The notes beneath the pieces are model-generated. The model worked only from the letters and a program-made list of their open reading frames with translations. It did no database searches and was not told the DNA's origin. The position numbers and the translations under genes are program-made. From Vibrio sinaloensis (GTDB lineage: Bacteria > Pseudomonadota > Gammaproteobacteria > Enterobacterales > Vibrionaceae): a stretch of 64,000 nucleotides of DNA. Shown one piece after another: positions 1-7,653 of this stretch. The DNA lies in contig NZ_CP096200.1 of assembly GCF_023195835.1 (NCBI RefSeq), forward strand, positions 1 to 64,000, read 5' to 3'. Each line of letters begins with the position of its first letter. Within the stretch, counting starts at the first letter, position 1.

Positions 1-405
1 GGAAAGATCACAGCTATTCCCGCTCAACATGGCCATGGTTGGATTCATAAGGTCATGGCCAATGGTGTTGGTTTTTATATCGAACTTGCTGATGAACCTT
101 CTATCTATATTAGCGGTGATACGGTTCTGACTGCTGACGTTAAGCGTGCGCTTTCTGAATTAAAACCCGATATTAGTGTGGTGGCCGCCGGCCGCGCTCA
201 TATGGACGTTGGTCAACCATTGTTAATGTCAATTGAGGAAGTGATGGAGTTTATCCGCTTGTCACCTGGCAAAGTGATTGCCAACCATATGGAGGCGCTC
301 AACCACTGCCCGATAACGCGACCAACACTAAGAGCGTCGATTGATGAAAGAGGCTTGTCACATAAGGTTGTTATTCCCGCTGATGGAGAGAGCTTGGATT
401 TTTAA
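1..405 (+). CDS. Metallo-beta-lactamase-fold hydrolase, 3' part
   Basis: Only the C-terminal part is in the window; the frame is open from base 1 and the stop is at 403-405. The visible protein begins GKITAIPAQHGHG and contains SGDTV, which fit the later metal-binding elements of the MBL fold, plus ANHMEALNHC near the end. This looks like the MBL-fold metal-dependent hydrolases (UPF0173/RomA-like) that act on unknown small substrates. An internal ATG at 55 is not the true start because coding similarity runs upstream of it. The zinc-binding HxHxDH motif lies outside the window, so the substrate class cannot be judged. Confidence 0.75.
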   Translation, partial: GKITAIPAQHGHGWIHKVMANGVGFYIELADEPSIYISGDTVLTADVKRALSELKPDISVVAAGRAHMDVGQPLLMSIEEVMEFIRLSPGKVIANHMEALNHCPITRPTLRASIDERGLSHKVVIPADGESLDF

Positions 406-509
406 AATGAATCAAGTTACGCCTTAACTCATGAACATCTCATTAATACTTCTCAGTTTAGAGTCTGAACAAGGATCGATATAGCTCGAAATAAGTGACA
501 ACCCTAAAG

Positions 510-550
510 AGCGCAATCTCTCCAGCTAGAAAAGCAATGGAGATTGCGCT
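510..550. repeat. 11-bp perfect inverted repeat
   Basis: AGCGCAATCTC at 510-520 pairs with GAGATTGCGCT at 540-550 across a 19-base loop. It lies between the hydrolase stop and a classical terminator. There is no T-run, so it is more likely an RNA-processing or operator-like structure, or a decayed terminator. Function unknown. Confidence 0.5.
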
Positions 551-567
551 GAACTAATAGGCGTGCG

Positions 568-600
568 AACAACAGGCAGGGATTCCCTGCCTGTTGTTTT
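568..600 (+). terminator. Intrinsic terminator between convergent genes
   Basis: A 14-bp perfect stem, 568-581 with 585-598, has an ATT loop and ends in a T-run at 597-600. It ends the hydrolase transcript. It touches the stop codon of the phospholipase gene on the other strand and may also act on that transcript, though without a T-run there. Confidence 0.85.
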
Positions 601-1843
601 AGAACGGAAACGCGTCTAGATGATGTTCGATAATATCATTCGCGATGTATTGGTGCGCGGCGGTCGTGGGGTGGGTAACGCCCCAGAACACGTATTTATC
701 GGAACCATGATAGGCACACTCGTTAGTGAAACTGTGGCTGTATAGATAGTCGAGTGCTGAGCTACGATTGATATTCAAACAAGCGTCAGAGGCATTCTCA
801 AAGCCGTGCTGTTGCGGATTGCTGGTCATCTGCTCAAACAGTTGATGAGTTTCGTGGAGAACCACGTTCACCCCTTGAGCTTCATAATGCGCCGCCTGTT
901 GGCGAATGAATTGGTTGAATTCAAGGATTTTGGCGCGAACTTTTTCGATTTCGGCTTGAGTCGAGTACTTAAACTGTGGCGCTTTGGTTGCATCAGGTAA
1001 GGTGAGCAAAATAAGGTGTTTAGCACCCGCATCGGTCAAGCGGATAAGGGCGCTACTTAAATCGGCCTTCACATCGCTCACTTCACGGTTGTAGTTCATA
1101 AAATCGTTGAGGCCGAATTCCAATGTGAACAAGGTTTTGGAAGGATTGTAATTCTTGGCCATCTTCATGTAAGTCAAGTAGGAAGTAACTTGATCATAAA
1201 TTCCGGTAAGCGCGACGTACTGGTTGGTGCCGGCAGCCCCGCCCACAGCCCAATTGTAAAGTGGCACATTGCGGCTCTGGGCTAAATACTCCGTCCAGAC
1301 AAATCCATTGGAAAAGTGACCCAAAAACCAAGAGTTAGCATTAGGAAAGACCCACTGAGAGCCGTTAAACAAGTTTCCGGTGTCGGACAGACTGTCGCCG
1401 AAAGCCACAATGCGGTTGATGTTGCCCGTGGTCGTGGTGTCGTTTGTCCAGATAGAGTGGTTGTATGACAAGCGATTGTCCGCCGCATAGTAGAGGATAT
1501 CTGCGGTGTCGTGATTAACACCGAGAGTCTCTTCGCAACGTTGCTTAATGGTTTGCTGTGACGCGATGGTGTAGAACATATTCTTGAACGACACCGATGA
1601 CCACCAATAACCGTTAATCTTTAGATAGTCGCCGTTTGCGTCCAACGCCCATTCCCAGCTAGTGGCAGGATCATCGTGAGTGTGCGCCGGCCGATACCAG
1701 CAGCGAACATAGGTGTAGGTTTGGTTACTCTGAACAGAGGCCGAGTAAGCCGACGTTACCATTTCGGGCGTGGTTGGAACATCACTGGCGAAGGCGTTCG
1801 CCGTAATTAACCCTAAGCCTGTAAGTAAAAGTGCATTTTTCAT
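599..1843 (-). CDS. tlh: Secreted thermolabile haemolysin / SGNH phospholipase
   Basis: This is a 414-aa lecithin-dependent haemolysin of the TLH/LecA/VvPlpA family, a phospholipase A2/lysophospholipase exported to the medium. Residues 1-19 form a Sec signal peptide (ending NAFA). An N-terminal vibrio-specific domain is followed by the SGNH/GDSL hydrolase domain with FGDSLSDTGN (Ser-151 nucleophile), the GLNDF block and WGVTHPT carrying the catalytic His-391. The position that holds the catalytic Asp three residues before this His in most GDSL enzymes is Gly (codon GGC). This matches the Ser-His-chloride arrangement reported for V. vulnificus VvPlpA, so the enzyme is probably active. The start has a GAGAAC ribosome-binding site. 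The gene is divergent from the aerolysin gene. Confidence 0.95.
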   Translation of the reverse strand: MKNALLLTGLGLITANAFASDVPTTPEMVTSAYSASVQSNQTYTYVRCWYRPAHTHDDPATSWEWALDANGDYLKINGYWWSSVSFKNMFYTIASQQTIKQRCEETLGVNHDTADILYYAADNRLSYNHSIWTNDTTTTGNINRIVAFGDSLSDTGNLFNGSQWVFPNANSWFLGHFSNGFVWTEYLAQSRNVPLYNWAVGGAAGTNQYVALTGIYDQVTSYLTYMKMAKNYNPSKTLFTLEFGLNDFMNYNREVSDVKADLSSALIRLTDAGAKHLILLTLPDATKAPQFKYSTQAEIEKVRAKILEFNQFIRQQAAHYEAQGVNVVLHETHQLFEQMTSNPQQHGFENASDACLNINRSSALDYLYSHSFTNECAYHGSDKYVFWGVTHPTTAAHQYIANDIIEHHLDAFPF

Positions 1844-2261
1844 AAACGTTCTCTTAATTAGAATATTATAGAGCTTTTGCTATGTTTTCATATATCGCAT
1901 AACATCACGCGACACGTCAAAAAATAAGCCGAACGAATGGTTTTGAGGTGAACTAAGATCAAAAAATAATAACTATTTAGATATAACTAAATTAGTAGCG
2001 AGCACTTTTTATAAGGCTAATTTAGCGATGGAAGTTAAAGAGATAAATAAATTAACAATCTCTAATATTTTAATTTTTCCTTATTAAGGTATCAGAGTGA
2101 TATTTCACCATCAATATCAAGTTTGGTATTTTCAGTGTCATCGTGACGTTTTGCCAGTAACAAGATAATTGTTCTTTATTTAACCTATTTTGTCAGAGTA
2201 AAAAGTTGAAACGTAATTAGTCAATATTACGTTTCAACAATAACTAGACAGGAATAAAAAC
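1844..2261. promoter_or_regulatory. Divergent toxin promoter region
   Basis: These 418 bases separate the phospholipase and aerolysin starts and should hold both promoters. The stretch is AT-rich and has no plausible gene. It contains a short palindrome, ATTTAG/CTAAAT, at 1975-1992, and the long inverted repeat listed separately at 2205-2238. I could not assign -10/-35 elements with confidence. Confidence 0.5.
2205..2238. promoter_or_regulatory. 13-bp perfect inverted repeat in aerolysin leader
   Basis: GTTGAAACGTAAT (2205-2217) pairs perfectly with ATTACGTTTCAAC (2226-2238) across an 8-base loop. It ends 23 bases before the GTG start of the aerolysin gene. No T-run follows, so it is not an ordinary terminator. 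It could be an operator for a dimeric regulator or a 5'-UTR stem-loop that stabilises the mRNA or controls translation. Confidence 0.6.
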
Positions 2262-3701
2262 GTGAATAAGAGTAAGGTTTTTAAAACAACGTTAGTCGCT
2301 GCATCCGTACTGAGTAGTCTATTTGCTGCTCATAGCTACGCGGTGGTCGATATTTTAGATGTCAAATTACAAGGTCAAAGTTGTGAAAATGGATTTAGGC
2401 CGATCACGGCAGATGAGGTCTCCCCGATTAAAGCGGAACTTGTTGGTCAAATGGGCCCATGGCAAATCACTAACATTGCAGATGGCTATGTTTTGATGGG
2501 CCCAGGTTACAACGGTACGATTAAGCAAGACAACTTAGCAGGCACTACCTGGTGTACCTATGTGACGCCGCCTGATCACAGTATCCCCAACTATTCAGCC
2601 TTAGTTTTGCCAGAAAACGATGAAGCTTACACCGAGTGGCACCTAATCAATAAACCTGAGTTCTATAAACCGCTTGCGCTACTGGCGCACTATTTAGGTT
2701 TTGGATGGGCTGGGGGAACCGGCAGTCAATATGTAGGTGATGATATGGTCACCTCAACTGACGGTCGTGGCCACTATGATATTGATGCAGACACATCAGG
2801 TTCATGTGAAGGCTATCGATGCAATGAACGATTAAAAATGGACATTAGCGGCTTTGAATATCACATAGACCCAGAGACGTTCAGTGCGGGTGACATTACC
2901 CAATCTGATAAAGAATTGATTGGCCGCCGCTCGGAAGTTGTCACCAATGAGTCCGATCTCGAGCAGCAGTACCGCGTGACCTTTAAATATGAAAAGGCGA
3001 CCAACTGGTCCAAAACCGACACCTATGGACTTAGCCAGAAAGTCTCGACCAAAAACAAGTTCAAATGGCCGCTGGTCGGAGAAACGGAATTGTCGATTGA
3101 AATAGGTGCCAATCAAAGCTGGGCAACGACCAACGGTAGTTCTGAGACTAAGGGCATCTCAAATACCATAGTGGTCAATGTAGCGCCGAATACCAAGCAA
3201 GAGGTCTTTATGGAGGTATTCCGTTCATCGATCAGTTATCCCTATTCATTCAACGCGGAGTTGAGCTACGAAGTAGCGATGCATGGGTTTTTACGTTGGT
3301 CTGGCAATGCGCTGAGTACTCATCCGGATAACCGACCCGACTATACGGCGCGTTGGGTGATTGGACGCAATGGTGGCAATGACAAAAACCTCAAATACCA
3401 ATATGAGCATCGCAATATCCCCGCTACGTCGGATGAGTGGGATTGGCCGTGGATGCTGCGCGAGTATGGTGCCAATAACGTTAAAAGCTTGTTGGGCGAG
3501 ATCCTAAGACCGATTCAAACTCAAATAACCGGTGAGTTTTTCGCTGACGCCTCGTTTGGTTCCGATGTCCGCTTTGGTAAGACGATTCCTTTGGGAGGAC
3601 GGGTAAAACGCTCTACAGAGTATTCTCTCTCTGACCAAGAACTCGAACAGTATGGGATTAAAAACTTTACTGTTGAAGTGGTACCAGTACCCAAACTTTA
3701 A
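2262..3701 (+). CDS. Aerolysin-family pore-forming toxin
   Basis: A 479-aa secreted proaerolysin homologue that should bind a glycosylated surface receptor, be proteolytically activated and form heptameric beta-barrel pores. A Sec signal peptide (about residues 1-27) is followed by the N-terminal lobe with four cysteines spaced as in aerolysin (SCENGF, TTWC, SCEGYRC) and the motifs MGPGYNG, AHYLGFGW and DITQSDKEL. The central region contains STKNKFKWPLVGETELSIEI, almost identical to Aeromonas aerolysin, and HPDNRPDY. The C-terminal activation region holds RVKR at residues 447-450, a furin-like site that would free a propeptide of about 29 residues. The start is GTG with AGGA upstream. Length is close to the Aeromonas protein (about 490), so the toxin is not truncated. 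Related aerolysins are known in V. splendidus. Confidence 0.96.
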   Translation: MNKSKVFKTTLVAASVLSSLFAAHSYAVVDILDVKLQGQSCENGFRPITADEVSPIKAELVGQMGPWQITNIADGYVLMGPGYNGTIKQDNLAGTTWCTYVTPPDHSIPNYSALVLPENDEAYTEWHLINKPEFYKPLALLAHYLGFGWAGGTGSQYVGDDMVTSTDGRGHYDIDADTSGSCEGYRCNERLKMDISGFEYHIDPETFSAGDITQSDKELIGRRSEVVTNESDLEQQYRVTFKYEKATNWSKTDTYGLSQKVSTKNKFKWPLVGETELSIEIGANQSWATTNGSSETKGISNTIVVNVAPNTKQEVFMEVFRSSISYPYSFNAELSYEVAMHGFLRWSGNALSTHPDNRPDYTARWVIGRNGGNDKNLKYQYEHRNIPATSDEWDWPWMLREYGANNVKSLLGEILRPIQTQITGEFFADASFGSDVRFGKTIPLGGRVKRSTEYSLSDQELEQYGIKNFTVEVVPVPKL

Positions 3702-3708
3702 TAAAAAA

Positions 3709-3731
3709 AGCGCGGCTTAGTAAGCCGCGCT
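3709..3731. terminator. Stem-loop after aerolysin gene
   Basis: AGCGCGGCTTA and TAAGCCGCGCT form a perfect 11-bp hairpin just after the aerolysin stop. Seven A residues precede it on the plus strand, so the T-run lies on the minus strand. It probably works in both directions. Confidence 0.7.
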
Positions 3732-4233
3732 AAACTTCACCTGGAAGTATGGGAATAGAGTTTAAATAGAATCATAAAGGTAAACAGCCGCGGTATTTTA
3801 AAGGTCATGTGTAATCGGTGCGTTGATAGATGACTTGCACGTTTACACTTCGTCTTTCAATTGTTCGATCTGCACTAATTATATTGAAATAATGGTTGAT
3901 GTAACTTGTTTATAAATTCCTAGTGAACTGTGGTTATAATTTAAACGCATTTGGTGAACATTTGAGAATCTGCTTGATATTTATGCGCCATGCTTGTTTA
4001 TGTATATCATTTGAATAGATAATTTTGTTGTTTGTTAATAATGGCTTAAGTTAGCCGATGAATAGTGAGATTAATAAACAAATTAATTTTAAGCTGGCGA
4101 ATGAAGCGACTGTGAAAGCAAACTGGTTCATTAGCGTGGTTAGATCAGAATTTACTGCCTAGCGTGAGCTATTTTTCCACCTCCAAAACACATCAAGGCC
4201 GTCGATGAATGACGGCCTGGTGTCGTGAAGATC
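3732..4233. other. AT-rich non-coding stretch
   Basis: About 500 bases without a credible gene. They are distinctly AT-rich compared with the flanking genes. I see no repeat, RNA gene or recognised operator here. Confidence 0.4.
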
Positions 4234-4416
4234 TTAGAAGTGGGCATTGATAAGTTCGATAAGCTCGTTTTCTGTCAGTGGCATTTTTGCAAGCTCAATA
4301 GAATCACTGGCACCACCTTTAAGCATGTAAGCCTGAGTGGTTCCGTGGTCATGGTGAAACCATTTGCCATGGACACAAACATCAGTATAGCAACGAGAGT
4401 CCTGTTTAAGTTCCAT
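4234..4416 (-). CDS. Small conserved-type protein of unknown function, 60 aa
   Basis: The 60-residue product is polar, with two cysteines (SRCYTDVCVHG), an HHDHG cluster that could bind metal, and an acidic C-terminal helix (ENELIELINAHF). No signal peptide or membrane segment is visible. The start is supported by a strong GGAGG ribosome-binding site six bases before the ATG. A perfect FNR-type box lies 67-80 bases upstream of the start, so expression may respond to oxygen. The opposite-strand reading of the same bases lacks a ribosome-binding site and was discarded. Function unknown. Confidence 0.75.
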   Translation of the reverse strand: MELKQDSRCYTDVCVHGKWFHHDHGTTQAYMLKGGASDSIELAKMPLTENELIELINAHF

Positions 4417-4482
4417 AGGCTACCTCCATGTTAATTATTCGTTAACCTCGATATAACATATCGGCAACCTGAGTGACTGTAA

Positions 4483-4496
4483 TTGATCTGAATCAA
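4483..4496 (-). promoter_or_regulatory. FNR-type box upstream of the 60-aa gene
   Basis: TTGAT-CTGA-ATCAA matches the FNR consensus TTGAT-N4-ATCAA at every fixed position. It sits 67-80 bases upstream of the ATG at 4416, a normal distance for an activated promoter. It could also act on the gene starting at 195 in the opposite direction only if that were divergent, which it is not. Confidence 0.6.
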
Positions 4497-4533
4497 TAAA
4501 GGATGAACTCTATACTAAGGTTGTACGCCCAGT

Positions 4534-5061
4534 CTAACTCGCTATTTTTGCTTGATCAGTTTGTGTTTCGTTAACCTGCTCGGATTCGCGCTCAGGCTCT
4601 TGCTTGAGATGGAAAACCAGCAAAGGCAAGTCGCTACGATAAAAATTCGCCGTGTATCCTCCGGCCGCTTTGGGTAAGGCGGCAGCAAAACGTTCGAGCT
4701 GCTGTTGCAGAGCCTGTGTCTCCTCGTCTTGGCAAACCATAACCTTAGCGTCGATGGTGGCAATCAAATCTTTGGTCAGTTGGGAAAATTGGTCGACGTT
4801 GTTTGCGTTGACTGCTTGAAACACAAAGTAGTAATTGGCTAAACGATAAATCGCAGACTCACTTTTTGAGCTGAGAACGCCCGTTGAGGCGATTCTCTCT
4901 AGATTGTGCTTGAAGCTGTCTTTAATCTGATTGGAACGTTTAAGTAATGCTTGTTTAGCTTGCTGCTGACTCCGCTTCTCGAAAGTGATTTTTTGATAGT
5001 AATAAGCAAGAAGAGCGGTTAAGAGAGCAGCGATTAGTAAAAGAGTGATAATAGTAAGCAT
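4534..5061 (-). CDS. Membrane-anchored protein of unknown function
   Basis: 175 aa. Residues about 2-20 form one hydrophobic segment (LTIITLLLIAALLTALLAYY), followed by a basic, glutamine-rich probable coiled coil and a soluble domain of about 120 residues. The topology suggests a single N-terminal anchor. The C-terminal tail is acidic and Glu/Gln-rich. I do not recognise the family. No operon partner is visible; neighbouring genes are separated by more than 100 bases on both sides. Confidence 0.75.
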   Translation of the reverse strand: MLTIITLLLIAALLTALLAYYYQKITFEKRSQQQAKQALLKRSNQIKDSFKHNLERIASTGVLSSKSESAIYRLANYYFVFQAVNANNVDQFSQLTKDLIATIDAKVMVCQDEETQALQQQLERFAAALPKAAGGYTANFYRSDLPLLVFHLKQEPERESEQVNETQTDQAKIAS

Positions 5062-5194
5062 CGCGGGTTGTAAATAGCCAGTCTAATCCATGATTGTTGA
5101 GCGAATTGTATATAAGAATGTGCTCATGAATCAATGAGTTTTGCTGTGATTTAATTACCTATTTTGGTGATTGTTTAATTGAACAGCGCACTCG

Positions 5195-5431
5195 ATGTTA
5201 CTGTTGTCAATTGAGCAAGCAAAACGGATGGTATTGATGAGAGATTTTAACTCACTCCAAGAAGAGTTGAACGATGTGCTGTTCGTCCGTAGCGCGGAGG
5301 GTTTAATTCCCACCTCTTATGCAATGAGTGTTGAACCTAAGCTGAGAAATGCGTTCGCTCAAGTACAACTCGCGCTCAACCCAGAAGAGTTCGATCCGCG
5401 CGACGTGCATAATTTTCATTCCCACTCCTAA
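5195..5431 (+). CDS. Hypothetical small protein, 78 aa
   Basis: Soluble, mostly helical 78-aa product with an acidic centre and a His-rich end (HNFHSHS). No signal, membrane segment or known motif. The ribosome-binding site before the ATG at 5195 is weak; internal ATGs at 5228 and 5237 are alternatives. Reading-frame length and amino-acid composition look coding, but function is unknown and the call is moderate. Confidence 0.5.
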   Translation: MLLLSIEQAKRMVLMRDFNSLQEELNDVLFVRSAEGLIPTSYAMSVEPKLRNAFAQVQLALNPEEFDPRDVHNFHSHS

Positions 5432-5615
5432 AAAGGTTAGTCGCATTGTTTGCTAAGACGCTATCTTGAGCAGGGCACTCGATGGCGATGGGCAAAGGAT
5501 ATAAAAATGGGGTGGATAATTTGGAATAAGGGGTACTCCAAGTTAAGTTGTTCGTTAATAGCTGGCTGTTTTATTGCCGGTTTTTGCAAATGGCTTTTTT
5601 ACATACCACAAAAAA

Positions 5616-5634
5616 GGAGCACATAAAGTGCTCC
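5616..5634 (-). terminator. Terminator of decayed persulfide reductase copy
   Basis: GGAGCAC and GTGCTCC enclose a five-base loop, with a T-run on the minus strand. It is nearly identical to the terminator at 19384-19402 behind the intact gene, showing that the duplicated segment included the 3' flank. Confidence 0.75.
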
Positions 5635-5662
5635 AAAGGAAAAGGGCAGGTTTAAGCTTAGC

Positions 5663-6092
5663 TTAAGCGGTGGCGAACTTGTAAGTGCGATAACCGCCAA
5701 TCAGGTTACGGGCTTTGAAGCCGTTATTAACCAGTTGACGATATGCTACGTTACCGCGTAACCCAACTTGGCAGTAGATTACGATCTCCTTGTCTTTTGG
5801 TAGTTCGTCCATACGGTGACGCGTATGTGAGCTCAAGGTGTTGAAGCTGCTCAACAGTCATGCCCGCACGTTGTGCAACCGCCATTACATCAATTCGTTT
5901 ATCGACACCATCTTTGCCGACTGCTTGCGCACCAAAGATTTTGCCTGTTTTTGGATCGAACAACATCTTGAACGAAACAATCTCAGCGCCTGGGTAGTAA
6001 CTTGCATGGCTTGCGGTATGAACGTAGACCTTTTCGTACTCAACACCATCACGTTTAAGTTGTTTCTCGTTTTTCCCTGTTGATGCAACCCA
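5663..6092 (-). pseudogene. Decayed partial copy of CoA-disulfide/persulfide reductase
   Basis: This segment is a remnant of the gene intact at 19431-21134. By eye the last 165 bases differ at about six positions. It retains codons for FDPKTGKIFGAQAVGKDGVDKR and, in another frame, for the end of the rhodanese domain with YCQVGLRGN. Bases equivalent to 19591-19796 (206 bp) are missing. The junction carries a shared CGC triplet and shifts the frame. The 5' half of the gene is absent: similarity stops abruptly near 6092, where the next open frame begins. It cannot make a functional enzyme. Confidence 0.9.
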
Positions 6093-6101
6093 CGGAAATC
6101 T

Positions 6102-6797
6102 TTAAATGTATACTTCATCTCGTAGTAAGTGGTGATGAAAGCAAGAAGCCACCATAGCGATCGCGAAGTTATCGCTATCAGAGCGATAATAAGAATTGTC
6201 ACCATCATCCATATCACGAGAGCAGTTCCAGAGTGGGCCCCATTTATTAGCGAGTTTGTTATCCGTCAGTGCCTTTTGCTCTAGGCCAACTGGAATGTGA
6301 ACTTTTGATACAGCACTGTCAATTCTTACGCCATCTCTTGCTATTAAAACAAAAGTCTCAGTTGGGTGTTCTTCTTGGAAAGAGCTGATAGCGACTGAAT
6401 GAGGTGGGGTTAGTTCTCTTTCGCTTGATTGCGTCTGAGTCAGATAATTTGAAACAATGAAGCTTTCACCTTTACCGAGAATGTACCTTTCAACAAACCA
6501 TTTCCCAATTCTCCCACTCTTAAGACCTTCGGTTAAAGATAGTATTGCAGCTGTTTTAAACGCAGAGCGATTGTGGAGGTGGTAGCGCAGAAGTGCATAA
6601 AAAATCAATGCGATATAAAGGTAGCTAAGCCTTTCGAGGTGTTCGAATGATATTTTTGGTAGCCATGGTATAGTGATCTGTGCATCAATGAACTCGACGC
6701 CCACAACTACTTTTATAAGCCCAATCACGAAGATTATCATCAAGCCTCTGCTAGTGGCCGTAAAAGAGTGATGCTTATCTGGGTCTAAAATGCTCAC
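6102..6797 (-). CDS. Membrane protein of unknown function, probably damaged 3' end
   Basis: 231 aa as read. It has two hydrophobic segments (about residues 18-36 and 56-70) and then a soluble domain. I do not recognise the family. The last 30 or so codons look doubtful. The overlapping frame across 6100-6217 encodes a more convincing ending (WWLLAFITTYYEMKYTFKDFRG) that runs straight into the reductase remnant at 6092. A one-base insertion near GCGATCGCTATGG plus loss of the natural stop at the rearrangement junction would explain this. Treat the C-terminus as uncertain. Confidence 0.6.
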   Translation of the reverse strand: MSILDPDKHHSFTATSRGLMIIFVIGLIKVVVGVEFIDAQITIPWLPKISFEHLERLSYLYIALIFYALLRYHLHNRSAFKTAAILSLTEGLKSGRIGKWFVERYILGKGESFIVSNYLTQTQSSERELTPPHSVAISSFQEEHPTETFVLIARDGVRIDSAVSKVHIPVGLEQKALTDNKLANKWGPLWNCSRDMDDGDNSYYRSDSDNFAIAMVASCFHHHLLRDEVYI

Positions 6798-7057
6798 AGA
6801 TGACTCCTGTTAAATTGCATCCAAAACTTAGCCATTTACCACTGTAATTTGTATCGAGAAATGATGCTGGTGTTTTATGATCGATGGTGTGAAGTGGGTT
6901 AAAGGACTAGACCGTGATACCTAGTTGTCAATAGTTCCACTTTTCCGTGTACATGGTGGATCAGATATACGTGAAAATTAACACATAAGCACTTTCACTG
7001 CTACTTGTGCCGGTATACTTGCTTCTTTGCCATTTCAGGCTGTTTGACTTTGATGAA

Positions 7058-7087
7058 TAAAAAAGCTCATGTGAAGCTCGAATGAGC
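7058..7087 (-). terminator. Minus-strand terminator-like hairpin
   Basis: GCTCAT (7065-7070) pairs with ATGAGC (7082-7087), with a run of T on the minus strand at 7058-7063. No minus-strand gene is recognised upstream, so it may mark a vanished gene or a small RNA. Confidence 0.4.
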
Positions 7088-7317
7088 CATCTAAATGTGA
7101 CCAAATGCAAACATTATGAATGTGAATGTATAAATATGGCTTCATTAATTGTGGATGATTATTGACCCAGGGTCGGTTTTATTCTGGCATTCTTGTTAAC
7201 TCGATGAATATCAATTCACTATTTAATCCATGATGAGTGAGTGAGGACTGATTGAAATTAAGAAAAAAAGGAGTATGTTCCATATTAACCCCAAACAACA
7301 CGCGGAGTAAAAATAGT

Positions 7318-7452
7318 ATGAGTCTGATAGTCCAGATTACATTTGACTATAAACATGCTTTGCGTTGCGTATTTTCTACTATTACCGCTTGCACTTTTAT
7401 CGGTTTCTACAAACTCAGTCGCCATGCTTTAAGTGAATGGTGCAACGAGTAA
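7318..7452 (+). CDS. Possible 44-aa small membrane protein
   Basis: The frame starts at an ATG preceded by CGGAG about 11 bases upstream and encodes one weakly hydrophobic stretch (CVFSTITACTFIGFY). It is short and has no recognised relative, so it may be chance. Confidence 0.22.
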   Translation: MSLIVQITFDYKHALRCVFSTITACTFIGFYKLSRHALSEWCNE

Positions 7453-7653
7453 CACTCTTTTTCGTTTTCAAAGTCTTTTCGACGTACTCAATGTCACTTT
7501 ATCGAGCTTTCTAGTTCGTGTGATTCTTCGTGTATTGGCCTCCTGTAATCAGTTGATATAACTGATGTTGGCTGTGTGTGCGTCGTGTTTTTAATCGCTC
7601 TAATGATCTTAGGGTGATTTAGATTTTAGTAACGATATAGGAGTTATATCCTT

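Larger units (their letters stand above)
6798..7653. other. Long intergenic region upstream of the dipeptidase operon
   Basis: About 850 bases with no convincing gene other than a doubtful 44-codon frame at 7318-7452. A hairpin with T-run on the minus strand is at 7064-7087. The 200 bases before 7654 should hold the promoter of the dipeptidase operon. An ATATAGGAG ribosome-binding region lies just before that gene. No regulator gene is adjacent. Confidence 0.4.

Noticed and set aside
4225..4434. Plus-strand 69-codon frame opposite the 60-aa gene
   Set aside because: It has no ribosome-binding site, while the minus frame has GGAGG and an FNR box upstream.
5838..6083. Plus-strand 81-codon frame
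   Set aside because: It is the antisense of the reductase remnant; the same shadow appears opposite the intact gene.
7252..7452. 66-codon frame started by TTG
   Set aside because: No family and a poor start. Only its shorter ATG-initiated part is kept, at low confidence.
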